Counted from the first letter of the stretch, positions 38,254-47,473 are shown. The stretch is 64,000 nucleotides of DNA from Nocardia takedensis NBRC 100417 (GCF_000308695.1 NZ_BAGG01000064.1:1-64000), one strand, 5' to 3'. Notes: generated by a model from the letters alone, not told the origin. Numbers and translations are program-made.

Positions 38254-40059
38254 ATGGCGCTGGACTACGACGATCGCACCGATTTCGAGAACGCGGATCG
38301 CGGGTTCATCAAGACCCTGACGCCGATGCGGATCACCGGGGCCGACGGCACGGTGGTCTTCGACACCACCGGGTACGCGTTCCTCGACGGGCCTTGCCCG
38401 GACACGATCGACCCGAGTCTGTTCCGGCAGGCGCAACTGTGCGCGCGGAACGGACTCTACGAGGTCGTCGAGGGGATCTACCAGATCCGCGGTTTCGACA
38501 TCTCCAACATGACCATCGTCGAGGGCGAGACCGGTGTGATCGTGATCGATCCGCTCATCTCGGCCGAATGCGCGGCGGCAGGCTTGGCGCTGTATCGCCA
38601 GGAGCGCGGGGACCGGCCCGTCACCGCGGTGATCTACACGCATTCGCACGGCGACCACTTCGGCGGCGTCGGCGGCGTCCTGCCCGACGGCCGCGGCGAC
38701 GTGCCGATCCTCGCGCCCGCGGGTTTCATGGCGGAAGCGGTCGCGGAGAATGTGTACGCGGGTGTGGCGATGACCCGGCGCGGCACCTACATGTACGGCA
38801 TGGGCATGACGCCGGGGCCCGAAGGACAGTGCAGCACCGGCCTCGGCATCCAGGCGTCCACGGGAACGGTGGGCCTGATCGCGCCGACCCTGGACATCAC
38901 GCACACGGGTCAGCGCGAAACCGTCGACGGCGTCCCGATCGTGTTCCAGATGACGCCCGGCACCGAAGCCCCCGCCGAGATGAACTTCTACTTCCCGCGC
39001 CACCGCGCGCTGTGCGTGGCCGAGAACGCCACTCACAACCTGCACAACTTGCTGACCCTGCGCGGCGCCCAGGTCCGCGACCCGCGCGTCTGGTCGCGCT
39101 ACATCGACCAGGCCATCGAGATGTTCGCCATCGACGCCGAGGTCGCTTTCGCCTCGCATCACTGGCCGACCTGGGGCGTCGACAACATCGTGTCCTACCT
39201 GTCCGAGCAGCGCGACATGTACATGTACCTGCACGACCAGACCGTGCGCATGATGAACAGCGGAATGAACGGCGCGGAGATCGCCGAGTCGATCCAACTC
39301 TCGCCCGGCCTGGACGCGGCGTGGAGCGTGCGCGGGTACTACGGGTCGGTCAGCCACAACGTCAAGGCGATCTACCAGCGCTATCTCGGCTGGTTCGACG
39401 GCCATCCCACCTCGCTCTGGGAGCATCCGCGCGAGGCGAAGGCCGCGCGCTACGTCGAGACGATCGGCGGCGTCGAGGCCGTCATCGAGAAGGGGCGCGC
39501 CTACGCCGACTCCGGCGACCTGCGCTTCGCCGCCGAACTGCTCACCCACGCGGTGTTCGCCGAACCGGACAACGCGACTGCGAAAGAAGCGCTCGCCCAG
39601 GTCTATCAGCGTCTCGGTATCGGTGCGGAGAACGCCACCTGGCGCGGCTTCTACCTCACCGGCGCGCGCGAACTGCGCACGGGAATCCAGTCGACCCCGC
39701 TGAACCTCGGCTCGGGCATGGCGGCGGCCCTGTCGGTGGAGCAACTGTTCGACACCGTGGCGATCCGGGTGAACGGGCCGCGAGCGGCGCGGGAGTCGTT
39801 CCGGATCGAATGGAACTTCACCGATCTGGACACCGTGGTACGGCTGACCCTGTCCAACGGCGTGCTGATCCAGACCCCGGACCCGCGGTCGAAGGTGCCG
39901 GTCGATCTCACGGTGAACCTCACCCACGCGCAACTGCTCGGCGTCCTGGCGGGTAAGGGACTCGACGGCATCGACCACACCGGCGACCCGACGGTGCTGA
40001 AGCGTCTGTTCGCCCTGCTCGACGCCCCCGATCCGGATTTCGCCATCGTCACCCCCTGA
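38254..40059 (+). CDS. Linear alkyl sulfatase (SdsA/BDS1-type metallo-beta-lactamase)
   Basis: 601 residues, near the family length. The metallo-beta-lactamase domain has the zinc motif THSHGDHFGG (HxHxDH) near residue 130, then AENATHNLHN and FASHHWPTWG further on. An all-helical dimerisation domain follows (GRAYADSGDLRFAAELLTHAV). The last 110 residues form the SCP2-like C-terminal domain (FNFTDLDTVVRL-like). The family hydrolyses primary alkyl sulfates such as dodecyl sulfate to alcohol and sulfate. No signal peptide is seen, so it resembles cytoplasmic BDS1 more than secreted SdsA1. Single gene with its own terminator. Confidence 0.9.
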   Translation: MALDYDDRTDFENADRGFIKTLTPMRITGADGTVVFDTTGYAFLDGPCPDTIDPSLFRQAQLCARNGLYEVVEGIYQIRGFDISNMTIVEGETGVIVIDPLISAECAAAGLALYRQERGDRPVTAVIYTHSHGDHFGGVGGVLPDGRGDVPILAPAGFMAEAVAENVYAGVAMTRRGTYMYGMGMTPGPEGQCSTGLGIQASTGTVGLIAPTLDITHTGQRETVDGVPIVFQMTPGTEAPAEMNFYFPRHRALCVAENATHNLHNLLTLRGAQVRDPRVWSRYIDQAIEMFAIDAEVAFASHHWPTWGVDNIVSYLSEQRDMYMYLHDQTVRMMNSGMNGAEIAESIQLSPGLDAAWSVRGYYGSVSHNVKAIYQRYLGWFDGHPTSLWEHPREAKAARYVETIGGVEAVIEKGRAYADSGDLRFAAELLTHAVFAEPDNATAKEALAQVYQRLGIGAENATWRGFYLTGARELRTGIQSTPLNLGSGMAAALSVEQLFDTVAIRVNGPRAARESFRIEWNFTDLDTVVRLTLSNGVLIQTPDPRSKVPVDLTVNLTHAQLLGVLAGKGLDGIDHTGDPTVLKRLFALLDAPDPDFAIVTP

Positions 40060-40081
40060 GCGCAGACGGTTCGAACGCGAC

Positions 40082-40115
40082 CGAGGTGGTCGAGCCCTGC
40101 GGCCCGACCACCTCG
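40082..40115. terminator. Stem-loop terminator after the alkyl sulfatase
   Basis: CGAGGTGGTCG (40082-40092) pairs exactly with CGACCACCTCG (40105-40115) with a 12-nt loop, 23 nt after the sulfatase stop and 21 nt before the convergent CsbD-like stop. Confidence 0.8.
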
Positions 40116-40135
40116 AGAAGTATCGTTCTGGCCGG

Positions 40136-40381
40136 TCAGCGGTCGTTCTGATGCGCGGCCTGGCGCGCCTCGTCCACGTCGGCCTCGGCGCGCGCCTTCT
40201 CCGCGGCGGCTTCCTTCTGCGCGGCCTCACGCTGGGATTCGGCCTTGTCCTGCTGGGCGCGGCCTTCCTCTTTCAGATCGTTGTGGCCGGTGACCAGGCC
40301 CGCGGCCTCTTTGGCCTTGCCTTTCACGTCCTCGACGACGCCTTCGACACCTTCACGAACTCCGTTGCCATGTTCGGGCAC
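40136..40381 (-). CDS. CsbD-like stress protein
   Basis: 81 residues from GTG 40381, preferred because GGGAGG lies 7 nt upstream; an upstream GTG-type extension to 40432 has no such site. The core VEDVKGKAKEAAGLVTGHNDLKEEG is the CsbD signature. The rest is a highly charged helix rich in A, E, K, Q (QREAAQKEAAAEKARAEADVDEAR). These are hydrophilic, mostly disordered or helical proteins of the general stress response, with unknown mechanism. Convergent with the sulfatase. Confidence 0.85.
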   Translation of the reverse strand: MPEHGNGVREGVEGVVEDVKGKAKEAAGLVTGHNDLKEEGRAQQDKAESQREAAQKEAAAEKARAEADVDEARQAAHQNDR

Positions 40382-40443
40382 TGTGTGACCTCCCGTCGGA
40401 AATGAACTGTCCCTTCCGGCGTACCCCGACATCGGCGAGGCAA

Positions 40444-41289
40444 TCAGCCGTGACGACGGTCACCGACGATCGATGGGTCGGAGGCGTCGTCGGCTTCGGG
40501 TAGCCGATCGGCGGTGCCCGCGCTGTCGCCTGCGGCATCGGTGAAGGCCCGGTCGACCAGAAGCGGAACCACCGCGCTGGCATCGACCTCGACGGCCACC
40601 GCCACGTCGTCGGCGAACCCGATGGCCGTCAGTTCGCGCGCCGACGCGCAGTCGCCGAGCAACGCGGCAAGGTCGGCGACGCCGTCGTGGCTCGCCTTCG
40701 CGACCACGGCTTCCGGCGACAGCGGACCCGCGCCCAGATCGGCCAGCGCGGCGATCACGGCGGCGGCGCCCAGCCAGTCCTCGACCGCGGGGCGCACCAC
40801 GTCCTGGCCCGGCCAATGCTCACCGGCGGCGATCACCGAGACAGGTCGGTGCGCGGTGCCCCAGCCCTGCGCGACGATCCAGCGCGCGACCGCGGACGCG
40901 TTGCGCAGGCAGGCCGCGAGCACCGGCACGCCGTCGACGGCCGCCGAGATAGCCGACCCGTTCGGCGACGGCAGCACCAGGCGGGCCGGAGCGGGCGCGC
41001 GCCGCAACGCCGCGGGCGAGAGCGACCACGGCTGCTCCGCGCAGACGGCGCTGCGCCCCACCGCCAACCGCGCGTCCCTGGCGACCGCGAACTCCGCGGC
41101 GGTCTCGTCGCGCCACCGATAGGGCAGGACCCGCGTGCCCGCCTCGACCGCCACCGTCACCGAGGTCGTGAAGGACAGTACGTCGACCACGACGAGGGCG
41201 GCGCTGCCGGGACCGAGCGCCCGCGCGCCGGTCAACCCCCAATCCAGTCGAACTCCCGAGCCGCTCTGCCTCGCCCATTCGGGAATCAC
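40444..41289 (-). CDS. ComB-like 2-phosphosulfolactate phosphatase
   Basis: 281 residues from GTG 41289. ComB family segments: ALVVVDVLSFTTSVTVAVEAG (metal-binding aspartate), VLPSPNGSAIS, and a late GEHW... region. In methanogens ComB removes phosphate from 2-phosphosulfolactate in coenzyme M synthesis. Bacterial homologues occur widely without that pathway, and no ComA or ComC gene is present here, so the substrate is uncertain. A polar tail follows the domain (ADRLPEADDASDPS). Confidence 0.78.
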   Translation of the reverse strand: MIPEWARQSGSGVRLDWGLTGARALGPGSAALVVVDVLSFTTSVTVAVEAGTRVLPYRWRDETAAEFAVARDARLAVGRSAVCAEQPWSLSPAALRRAPAPARLVLPSPNGSAISAAVDGVPVLAACLRNASAVARWIVAQGWGTAHRPVSVIAAGEHWPGQDVVRPAVEDWLGAAAVIAALADLGAGPLSPEAVVAKASHDGVADLAALLGDCASARELTAIGFADDVAVAVEVDASAVVPLLVDRAFTDAAGDSAGTADRLPEADDASDPSIVGDRRHG

Positions 41290-41335
41290 CGGCGCCCCCT
41301 TCCGTTGTGGACGAGTCTCGCAGACGCTGTGAGAG

Positions 41336-42001
41336 TCAAGGGGTTCGGCTCCCGAACAGGGGCAGGCATTCCGCTAAACCACTCACCCGCACCGGCACGC
41401 GGCGATGCGCCTCCCACCGCGCGCGAGTCAGCCGCAACCTCCGCAGCACCGCGGGCTTCCCCCGCACCGCGTGCACCTCGATCCCATCCGGCTCGTATCC
41501 GAGTGTGCGGGCCACGCCGTGCGAGGCCGGATTGTCCTCGAAAGCACCCGAAACCGCCGTGGCCGCCGCGAGGTGGACGAAGGCCACCTCGAGCACCGCC
41601 GCCCGCATCTCCGTGCCGATCCCGCGGCCGTGGTGGGCCCGGCCCAGCCACGAACCGGTGTTCACCTCCGCGCAGACCGCGAAATCCTTCGCGCCGACCG
41701 ACTGCGTCCCCACCACCACACCGTCCTGCAGGACGACCAGATTCAGCGTCCACGCGTCCGTCCGCCAGTCCGCCCAACATCCCCAGTGCCACCGCAGAAC
41801 CCGCCGCGCCCGCTCGTCCGGGTCCGCGTCGGTCCACTCCGCCGTGAAAGGCTGCACCGCCGGATCGTGCACCCCCTCCGCCGCCACACCCGCCAGCGCC
41901 CCCAACTCCGCCATACCGGGCATCCGCAATTCGAGTCGCGGTGTCCGCACACGCAAGTCGGCCAACGGCCAATACGACGACAAGCTCATGTGGGCAATCA
42001 T
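41336..42001 (-). CDS. GNAT-family N-acetyltransferase
   Basis: 221 residues from ATG 42001 (ATG 41989 is an alternative start). The acetyl-CoA loop is WLGRAHHGRGIGTEMRAAVLEVAF, with the R/Q-x-x-G-x-G/A consensus met by HHGRGIG. Strands before it read LVVLQDGVVVGTQSV, and AVSGAFEDNPASHGVARTLGYEPDG follows, as in the RimJ/RimL branch. It would acetylate a protein N-terminus or small amine; the acceptor is unknown. Confidence 0.85.
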   Translation of the reverse strand: MIAHMSLSSYWPLADLRVRTPRLELRMPGMAELGALAGVAAEGVHDPAVQPFTAEWTDADPDERARRVLRWHWGCWADWRTDAWTLNLVVLQDGVVVGTQSVGAKDFAVCAEVNTGSWLGRAHHGRGIGTEMRAAVLEVAFVHLAAATAVSGAFEDNPASHGVARTLGYEPDGIEVHAVRGKPAVLRRLRLTRARWEAHRRVPVRVSGLAECLPLFGSRTP

Positions 42002-42051
42002 CGCCGGCCACCAGCCCCCCGATCCACCGATTTTCTCCGCGTTTCCGGGAT

Positions 42052-42492
42052 TCAGGGGTGGAGGAGGTGGAGCCAGGCGTGTTGGTTGTCGGCCAAGGGG
42101 GTGGTCAAGGGGAGGGGGGTGAAGTGGCAGGCGAATTCGAGGCTGGCGTCCGTGTCGGTTCCGGCTACGCGGTGGGTCCAGGAGTCGGGGGTTTCCGGAC
42201 GGGCGCGTAGGTGGAAGAACGTGGTGTGGCGGGGGTGACCCGATTCCGGGTGCGGGCGGTGGTCGACGGTCAGGCGTGCGATCACCTCGAGGTCGAACAG
42301 GCCGGTTTCCTCGGCGGTCTCGCGGCGGACCGCGCCCTCGAGGTCCTCGCCCGGGTGCACGCCGCCCGCCGGGATCTGGGTGCCCGCCTCGGGAATTCCC
42401 ACGTGGTCGAACACCAGCAGTTCCGGGCCACGGTGGTGGCGCAGGACGTAGGCGGCCACCCGGATCCTCGGTCGCCGTATCGGTTCAGGCAT
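42052..42492 (-). CDS. Nudix hydrolase
   Basis: 146 residues. The Nudix box is complete: GGVHPGEDLEGAVRRETAEETGL, with the glutamates that hold magnesium. Opening strand VAAYVLRHHRGPELLVFDH. It hydrolyses a nucleoside diphosphate linked to another moiety; the substrate cannot be assigned. It begins 8 nt before the methyltransferase gene ends, so the two are translationally coupled. Confidence 0.88.
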   Translation of the reverse strand: MPEPIRRPRIRVAAYVLRHHRGPELLVFDHVGIPEAGTQIPAGGVHPGEDLEGAVRRETAEETGLFDLEVIARLTVDHRPHPESGHPRHTTFFHLRARPETPDSWTHRVAGTDTDASLEFACHFTPLPLTTPLADNQHAWLHLLHP

Positions 42493-43228
42493 GCAGGACT
42501 AAGAACAGGAAGGCGGGGCTGGTGGCGAGGGCGCGGTATTCGTCGGGGAACAGGTCGCGGGCGGCCGGGAGAGGTTGCGGTTCGCTGAGGACCGACACAC
42601 GGAATCCGGCGGCGGTGAAAGCGTCGGTCATCGCGTGCAGGGGGCGCACCCAGAAGCTCATCGGCGCGGTCTTCTCGCCCATGGTCCAGTGGAAATTCCA
42701 GGTGTAGGTGGCGGAATAGTCGGGTTCGAGTCCGGCCAGGCGTTGGAAGCCGTAGGCGACGAAGGGGTGGTCGACCGACACGAGCAGGCGTCCGCCGGGT
42801 TTCAGGACCCGCCGCACCTCGGTGAGCGTGGGCCCCCAGTCCCGCAGATAGTGCAGGACCAGCGATGCGACGACGTCGTCGAAAGAGTTGTCGGCAAACG
42901 GCAGCGGTGCGGCGAGGTCGGCGACGCGCAAGTCGGTGTCGGAACCGAGTCGTTCGCGGGCCAGCGCGAGCATCTCCCGACTCGAGTCGACACCGGACAC
43001 GATCGCTCCCCGCTCGCGCAGCGCCATCGTGAGCGGGCCGGAACCGCATCCCGCGTCGAGAATTCGCCTGCCGCTGACCTCACCCGCCAGGTCGAGCATC
43101 GCGGGACGCTCGTAGTAGGCGTTGTAGAGATTGTTCTCGTTCTCCGCCGTGTACTCGCCCGCGAAACTGTCGTAATCGTTTGCCTTCGCCGGGACGGCGG
43201 CTGCGAAATCTTCTGGGACCGAGCTCAT
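42485..43228 (-). CDS. SAM-dependent methyltransferase (class I)
   Basis: 247 residues from ATG 43228, where the methyltransferase homology begins. Motif I is RRILDAGCGSGPLTMAL, acidic loop VSGVDSSREML, motif II DLAAPLPFADNSFDDVVASLVLHYL, motif III EVRRVLKPGGRLLVSV. It belongs to the UbiE/type-11 group. Substrate unknown. In an operon with the Nudix gene that overlaps its 3' end. Confidence 0.88.
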   Translation of the reverse strand: MSSVPEDFAAAVPAKANDYDSFAGEYTAENENNLYNAYYERPAMLDLAGEVSGRRILDAGCGSGPLTMALRERGAIVSGVDSSREMLALARERLGSDTDLRVADLAAPLPFADNSFDDVVASLVLHYLRDWGPTLTEVRRVLKPGGRLLVSVDHPFVAYGFQRLAGLEPDYSATYTWNFHWTMGEKTAPMSFWVRPLHAMTDAFTAAGFRVSVLSEPQPLPAARDLFPDEYRALATSPAFLFLVLHA

Positions 43229-43359
43229 ATCGCCATCCTGGCAGGCGGAGAACACATGCTCCTCGGCGGCGCGGGCCACGAAAGTGCCGCGCGATTTCGT
43301 GAGCGGTGTCTTCCCGATCGCCGTCGCAGTACGTTTCTGGACTGGACCATCGAAGGCGG

Positions 43360-45108
43360 CTACATGCGGGTGGGCGCGGCGATGCCGAGCAGGTCCAGTC
43401 CGTTGGCGAGGGTGGCGGCGGTCAGGCGACACAGGGCGAGGCGGTTGGCGCGGACGGGTTCGGGGGCGGTGAGGACGGGACAGGTGTCGTAGAAGGCGGT
43501 GAACGCGCGGGCCAGGTCGTAGAGGTGGCCCGCGAGGCGGTGGGGTTCGAGAGTGGTTGCCACGTCGGCGATCACGGCCCCGTGCGCGTCGAGGGTCAGT
43601 ACGAGCGCGCGTTCGGCCGAGGCGAGGGCGACGGTGGGGTCGACGGGGGTGCGCGCGGGGTCGCCGGCTCTAACGAGGATGCCTTGGATGCGGGCGTGCG
43701 CGTATTGCAGGTAAACGCCGGTGTTTCCGCTGAAGGCGGTCATCCGGACGGGGTCGAAGACGTAGTCCTTGACCCGACCGGTGGACAGGTCGGCGTACTT
43801 GACCGCGCCGATCCCGGCTTGTTCGGCGATGGCGGCGAGGTCCGCGGCGGGCAGATCGGGGTTCTTCTCGGCGACCACGGCGGCCGCGGCGGCGACGGCC
43901 GCGTCGAGCAGGTCGGTCAACCGGACCGTTCCACCCGCACGGGTCTTGAAGGGTTTGTTGTCGGGGCCGAGGATCGTGCCGTAGGTGACGTGTTCGGCCG
44001 ACACCGCGTCGGTGAGCCACCCGGCGCGATGCGCGGCCTCGAAGACCAACCGGAAATGCAGTGCTTGACGGGAATCGGTCACGTACAGCAGGCGGTGCGC
44101 GGCCAGCGTTGTGACGCGGTGGCGCAGGGTGGCCAGATCGGTGCTGTCGTAGCCGCAGCCGCCGTCGCTCTTATGGGCGATGAGCACGGCCGGTGTTCCG
44201 TCGGGGCCGTTGACCTCCCGCGAAGCCACGACCACCGCGCCCGCGCTGTACTCGGCGACGCCCACCTCCAGCAGCGCCGCGACCGTCTCTGGCAGCATCG
44301 GATTGTAAAAGGATTCGCCGACTCGGTCGTCGGCGGTGAGCAGCACCCCGAGGCGGGTGTAGATCGCGTCGAACGCCCGCGCCGACTCGGCGACGATCTC
44401 CCGCCAGCGGGCGGTTGTCGCCTCGTCACCGGATTGCAGGGCCACGACCCGGGCGCGGGCGCGGTCGGCGAACGCGAGGTCGGTGTCGAACCGCGCGCGG
44501 GCCGCTTTGTAGAGGCCGTCGAGCGCGGATACGGTCGACTCCCCGGAACGCCACGGCCGATCGGGGTGCTCGTCCAGGTACTGGATCAACATGCCGAACT
44601 GGGTTCCCCAGTCGCCCAGGTGGTTCACGCGCACGACCTCGGCGCCGAGGAATCCGAGGACGCGGACCAGGCTGTCGCCGATGATGGTGGTCCGCAGGTG
44701 CCCGACGTGCATTTCCTTGGCCACGTTCGGTCCTGAGTAGTCGACCACGACCCGCTGCCCGGTCCGGTTCGCGGGCACTCCCAGACGGGGATTGTCCAGA
44801 CGGGCGGCGACTTGCTTCCACAGCGCGGTGTCGGCAACGGCGGTGTTGAGGAATCCCGGACCGGAAACCGCCACCCGCTCCACCGATTCGCCCGGGACGA
44901 AATGCGCGACGAGTCGTTCGGCGAGTTCGCCGGGATTCGTGCCGGATCTCCTCGCCAACGGCAGGGCAGCGTCGGATCGGAAATCGGCGCGGTCGGATCG
45001 GCGCACCATCGGGTCGGTTCCCGCCGCCTCGGGGCGGACTCGCGCGATCGCCGCCGAGACGGCGGTGGCCACGACATCGAGCAGCGGAACGACTCCGGCA
45101 GCGCTCAC
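43360..45108 (-). CDS. argS: Arginyl-tRNA synthetase
   Basis: 582 residues from GTG 45108, chosen for the AAAGGA site upstream; an upstream start has no RBS. The class I HIGH motif is HVGH in NVAKEMHVGHLRTTIIGDSLVRVLGFLGAEV. The KMSK region reads NKPFKTRAGG, as is usual in ArgS enzymes. The N-terminal add-1 domain and C-terminal DALR anticodon-binding domain (LAGHLYDLARAFTAFYDTCPV) are present. It charges tRNA-Arg. In most actinobacteria argS precedes lysA and hom; here it stands alone beside unrelated genes, so it may be an additional copy. Confidence 0.9.
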   Translation of the reverse strand: MSAAGVVPLLDVVATAVSAAIARVRPEAAGTDPMVRRSDRADFRSDAALPLARRSGTNPGELAERLVAHFVPGESVERVAVSGPGFLNTAVADTALWKQVAARLDNPRLGVPANRTGQRVVVDYSGPNVAKEMHVGHLRTTIIGDSLVRVLGFLGAEVVRVNHLGDWGTQFGMLIQYLDEHPDRPWRSGESTVSALDGLYKAARARFDTDLAFADRARARVVALQSGDEATTARWREIVAESARAFDAIYTRLGVLLTADDRVGESFYNPMLPETVAALLEVGVAEYSAGAVVVASREVNGPDGTPAVLIAHKSDGGCGYDSTDLATLRHRVTTLAAHRLLYVTDSRQALHFRLVFEAAHRAGWLTDAVSAEHVTYGTILGPDNKPFKTRAGGTVRLTDLLDAAVAAAAAVVAEKNPDLPAADLAAIAEQAGIGAVKYADLSTGRVKDYVFDPVRMTAFSGNTGVYLQYAHARIQGILVRAGDPARTPVDPTVALASAERALVLTLDAHGAVIADVATTLEPHRLAGHLYDLARAFTAFYDTCPVLTAPEPVRANRLALCRLTAATLANGLDLLGIAAPTRM

Positions 45109-45248
45109 AGGACATCCTTTCGGGAGATCGCGTCGAACTGCCAACGGTAGGCCCGCGTGTCCGGGTTATCCAGGCGATTTCGGCGGGCGCCCGGCGCGTT
45201 TCCGTGCGGCGGGCGCGCACGAGCGCCCGCTACAGCGGATGGGGTGAC

Positions 45249-45254
45249 TACACT
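45249..45254 (+). promoter_or_regulatory. -10 box for a near-leaderless transcript
   Basis: TACACT ends 8 nt before GTG 45263, so the mRNA for the serine hydrolase probably begins at or within two bases of its start codon. This explains the missing Shine-Dalgarno. Confidence 0.5.
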
Positions 45255-45262
45255 CGGCGGCC

Positions 45263-46078
45263 GTGTCAGTGGTGACCCCGGTCTACAGCATCGCGAAGAT
45301 CTTCACCGCCGCCGCGGTGTTGCGTCGGTTCGATCCGGGGCGGCGGATCGGCGAAGTGGTTTCGACGCCCGCGCGATTGTCGCGGTTGACCGTCGGCGAC
45401 CTGTTGAAGCACCGTTCGGGGCTGGGCGATTACGGTCGGTGGCCGGAGTATCGGGACGCTGTGGCGGCGCGCGAGGAGGCTTGGCCGGACGAGGTGATCC
45501 TGGATCGGGTGGAACTCGCGGAGCCCGGTGTCTTCAGATATGCCAATCCCGGTTATCTGTTGTTGCGGCGCGCGCTCGAGCAATCCGCGGGCGCGGACTT
45601 CTTCACCGTTCTCGACACGACGGTGCTCGCACCGCTGGAGATCCCGGCCCGGCCTTTCGCGGACCGAACGGATTGGGACCATTGCACGGTCCCGATCTCC
45701 GAGCGATTGCGCGAGTACGATCCGCGCTGGGTGTACACGGGCACGTTCTGCGCCGATGTCGCGGATACCGCCGCCGGTCTGGCGCGTTTGCTGGGCGGCG
45801 CGCTCGGTCACGATCTCCCGGCCGCGATGCGCGTGACCCATCCGGTCGACGCTCCGGGCCACGCCTTCGCCGAACCGGGTTACGGCTCGGGACTCATGAC
45901 CGACGGATTCCCGCCCTCGATCGTCGGACACGGCGGTGGCGGACCGGGATTCGAGCTGTTCGCGGCCGCCCGCGCCGACGGTTCCGCGGCGGTCGGTGTC
46001 TGTGATCCGACGACACACGGGAGCGACGATCCGGCGCGACGGTGCGTCGCGGCGCTGCTGCAACCGGATGCGCGCTGA
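45263..46078 (+). CDS. Serine hydrolase, class C beta-lactamase / DD-peptidase fold, short form
   Basis: 271 residues from GTG 45263. The nucleophile motif SxxK is SIAK at residues 9-12, the YxN motif is YAN, and the third motif is HGGGG near residue 230. Most relatives have 60-100 residues before SxxK, so the N-terminal strand and any signal peptide are absent. Whether the fold is complete is unclear. The catalytic set itself is intact. Likely an esterase or peptidase rather than a true lactamase. It is transcribed alone and apparently leaderless. Confidence 0.78.
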   Translation: MSVVTPVYSIAKIFTAAAVLRRFDPGRRIGEVVSTPARLSRLTVGDLLKHRSGLGDYGRWPEYRDAVAAREEAWPDEVILDRVELAEPGVFRYANPGYLLLRRALEQSAGADFFTVLDTTVLAPLEIPARPFADRTDWDHCTVPISERLREYDPRWVYTGTFCADVADTAAGLARLLGGALGHDLPAAMRVTHPVDAPGHAFAEPGYGSGLMTDGFPPSIVGHGGGGPGFELFAAARADGSAAVGVCDPTTHGSDDPARRCVAALLQPDAR

Positions 46079-46177
46079 AATGCGTGCGGCGGCCGTGGAA
46101 GTCGACACCGTCCGGCGGGTGGCGCGGATCGACGGTCGGCTATCGTGTCGAGAACCCATCGGGTGGAAGGTTTTCGG

Positions 46178-46984
46178 ATGAAGGTTCACCATCTGAACTG
46201 CGGCACCATGCATCCGCCCGGCACCCCCGACGGGCTGGTCTGTCACGTATTGCTGCTGGAGGCTCCCACCGGCCTGGTGCTGGTCGACAGCGGACTCGGC
46301 CTGCGCGACGCCGCCGACCCCGCGACCCGATTCGGCCCGGCGCGCCATTTCGTGCGCCCGGTCTTCGATCCTGCCGAAGCCGCCGTCAGCCGACTGACAA
46401 GCCTCGGTCACGACCCGCGCGACGTCCGAGACATCGTGCTCACCCACTTCGATGCCGATCACACCGGCGGCATCGCCGACTTTCCCTGGGCGCGAGTGCA
46501 TCTCACCTCGAACGAAGCCGACGCTGCCCTGCATCCCCGCGGCTTCGGCGAGCGTGGGCGCTATCTGCCGAGTCAGCGCGACCACGACCCGATCCTGGTC
46601 CGTCATCCCGTCGAGGAAGGCGAACCGTGGCGCGGTTTCACCGCCGTCACCGACCTCGGCGACGTCGCGCCCGGCCTCGCGCTGATCAGTCTGCCCGGCC
46701 ACAGTCGTGGCCACGCCGCCGTCGCGGTCGACCTCGGGGACCGATGGATCCTGCACGCGGGCGACGCCTTCTACCGCGAGACCCAACTGCGGCCCGGTGG
46801 CCGTCCGCCCCGGACGCTGACCGCCATGGAACGCTTCATCGCCCACGACTATCGTCGGGTCCGCGCCAACCACGAACGCCTGGCCGAACTGCTCGCCGCG
46901 AGCGGGCCGGAACTCCTGCTGATCAACGCCCACGACCCCCATCTGCTGCGCCGAGCCCGGCGCGTCGTCCCGGTCGCCGACTGA
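46178..46984 (+). CDS. MBL-fold metallo-hydrolase
   Basis: 268 residues from ATG 46178, with GGAAGG upstream. The zinc motif is LTHFDADHTGG (HxxxDH-type variant H-F-D-A-D-H), then LPGHSRGHAAV and LHAGDAFY, with INAHDP near the end, giving a full set of metal ligands. Opening VHHLNCGTMHPPG resembles lactonase-type MBL enzymes. Substrate unknown. It is convergent with the HxlR gene, with the two stop codons touching at 46984/46985. Confidence 0.87.
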   Translation: MKVHHLNCGTMHPPGTPDGLVCHVLLLEAPTGLVLVDSGLGLRDAADPATRFGPARHFVRPVFDPAEAAVSRLTSLGHDPRDVRDIVLTHFDADHTGGIADFPWARVHLTSNEADAALHPRGFGERGRYLPSQRDHDPILVRHPVEEGEPWRGFTAVTDLGDVAPGLALISLPGHSRGHAAVAVDLGDRWILHAGDAFYRETQLRPGGRPPRTLTAMERFIAHDYRRVRANHERLAELLAASGPELLLINAHDPHLLRRARRVVPVAD

Positions 46985-47368
46985 TCACCGGTCCCCGGAC
47001 CGGGACGCCGTCATCTCGACGATGTGTTCTTCGGCCCAGTTCCGCAGGGCCGCGAGCGGGATTTCCAGCGACATCCCGAGGTCGGTGAGGCGGTAGTGCA
47101 CCCGCGGCGGGACGGTGGGCTCGACGCGGCGCGCCACCAAGCCGTCGGCGACCAGGTCGCGCAGGGTGACCGAGAGCATCTTCTGCGAGATCCCGGGGAT
47201 GCGGCGGCGGAGTTCGGCGAAGCGGATCTCCGCCGGGGAGGCCGCGGCGAGCACCCGGATCGCCATCGACACCCATTTGGAGCCGATGCGGTCCAGTAGG
47301 CGCCGGGTGGGACAGTCGGGAGAGAAGAGGTCGCCGCGGGCGCGGTCGGGATGCGGTGTCGCGGTCAC
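46985..47368 (-). CDS. HxlR-family transcriptional regulator
   Basis: 127 residues from GTG 47368. The family opening CPTRRLLDRIGSKWVSMAIRVLA, the recognition region FAELRRRIPGISQKMLSVTLRDLVADGLV and the wing RVEPTVPPRVHYRLTDLG are clear. HxlR proteins often sense aldehydes, quinones or thiol stress and control one divergent enzyme gene. The divergent gene here, at 47474, is a hydrolase that has lost its middle, so the regulator may now control only itself. Confidence 0.9.
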   Translation of the reverse strand: MTATPHPDRARGDLFSPDCPTRRLLDRIGSKWVSMAIRVLAAASPAEIRFAELRRRIPGISQKMLSVTLRDLVADGLVARRVEPTVPPRVHYRLTDLGMSLEIPLAALRNWAEEHIVEMTASRSGDR

Positions 47369-47424
47369 CTGGAGCTCACCACCTGTTCGGAAAGTGCCGT
47401 CTTGGCCGGTCGTCGGTCGCCGCC

Positions 47425-47452
47425 TACGGTCGGGCGGTAACCATTGGTGACC
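47425..47452. promoter_or_regulatory. Divergent promoter with HxlR-like operator
   Basis: GGTAACCATTGGTGACC (47436-47452) is an 8-1-8 inverted repeat with one mismatch. It lies right after a -10-like TACGGT (47425-47430) that reads toward the hydrolase remnant, and between the two divergent start codons. Best candidate for the HxlR binding site. Confidence 0.55.
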
Positions 47453-47473
47453 ATCATCCCGAAAGGTATCGCC

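Noticed and set aside
38176..40230. 684-codon minus-strand frame opposite the alkyl sulfatase
   Set aside because: Antisense shadow; the plus strand encodes a complete alkyl sulfatase with zinc motif.
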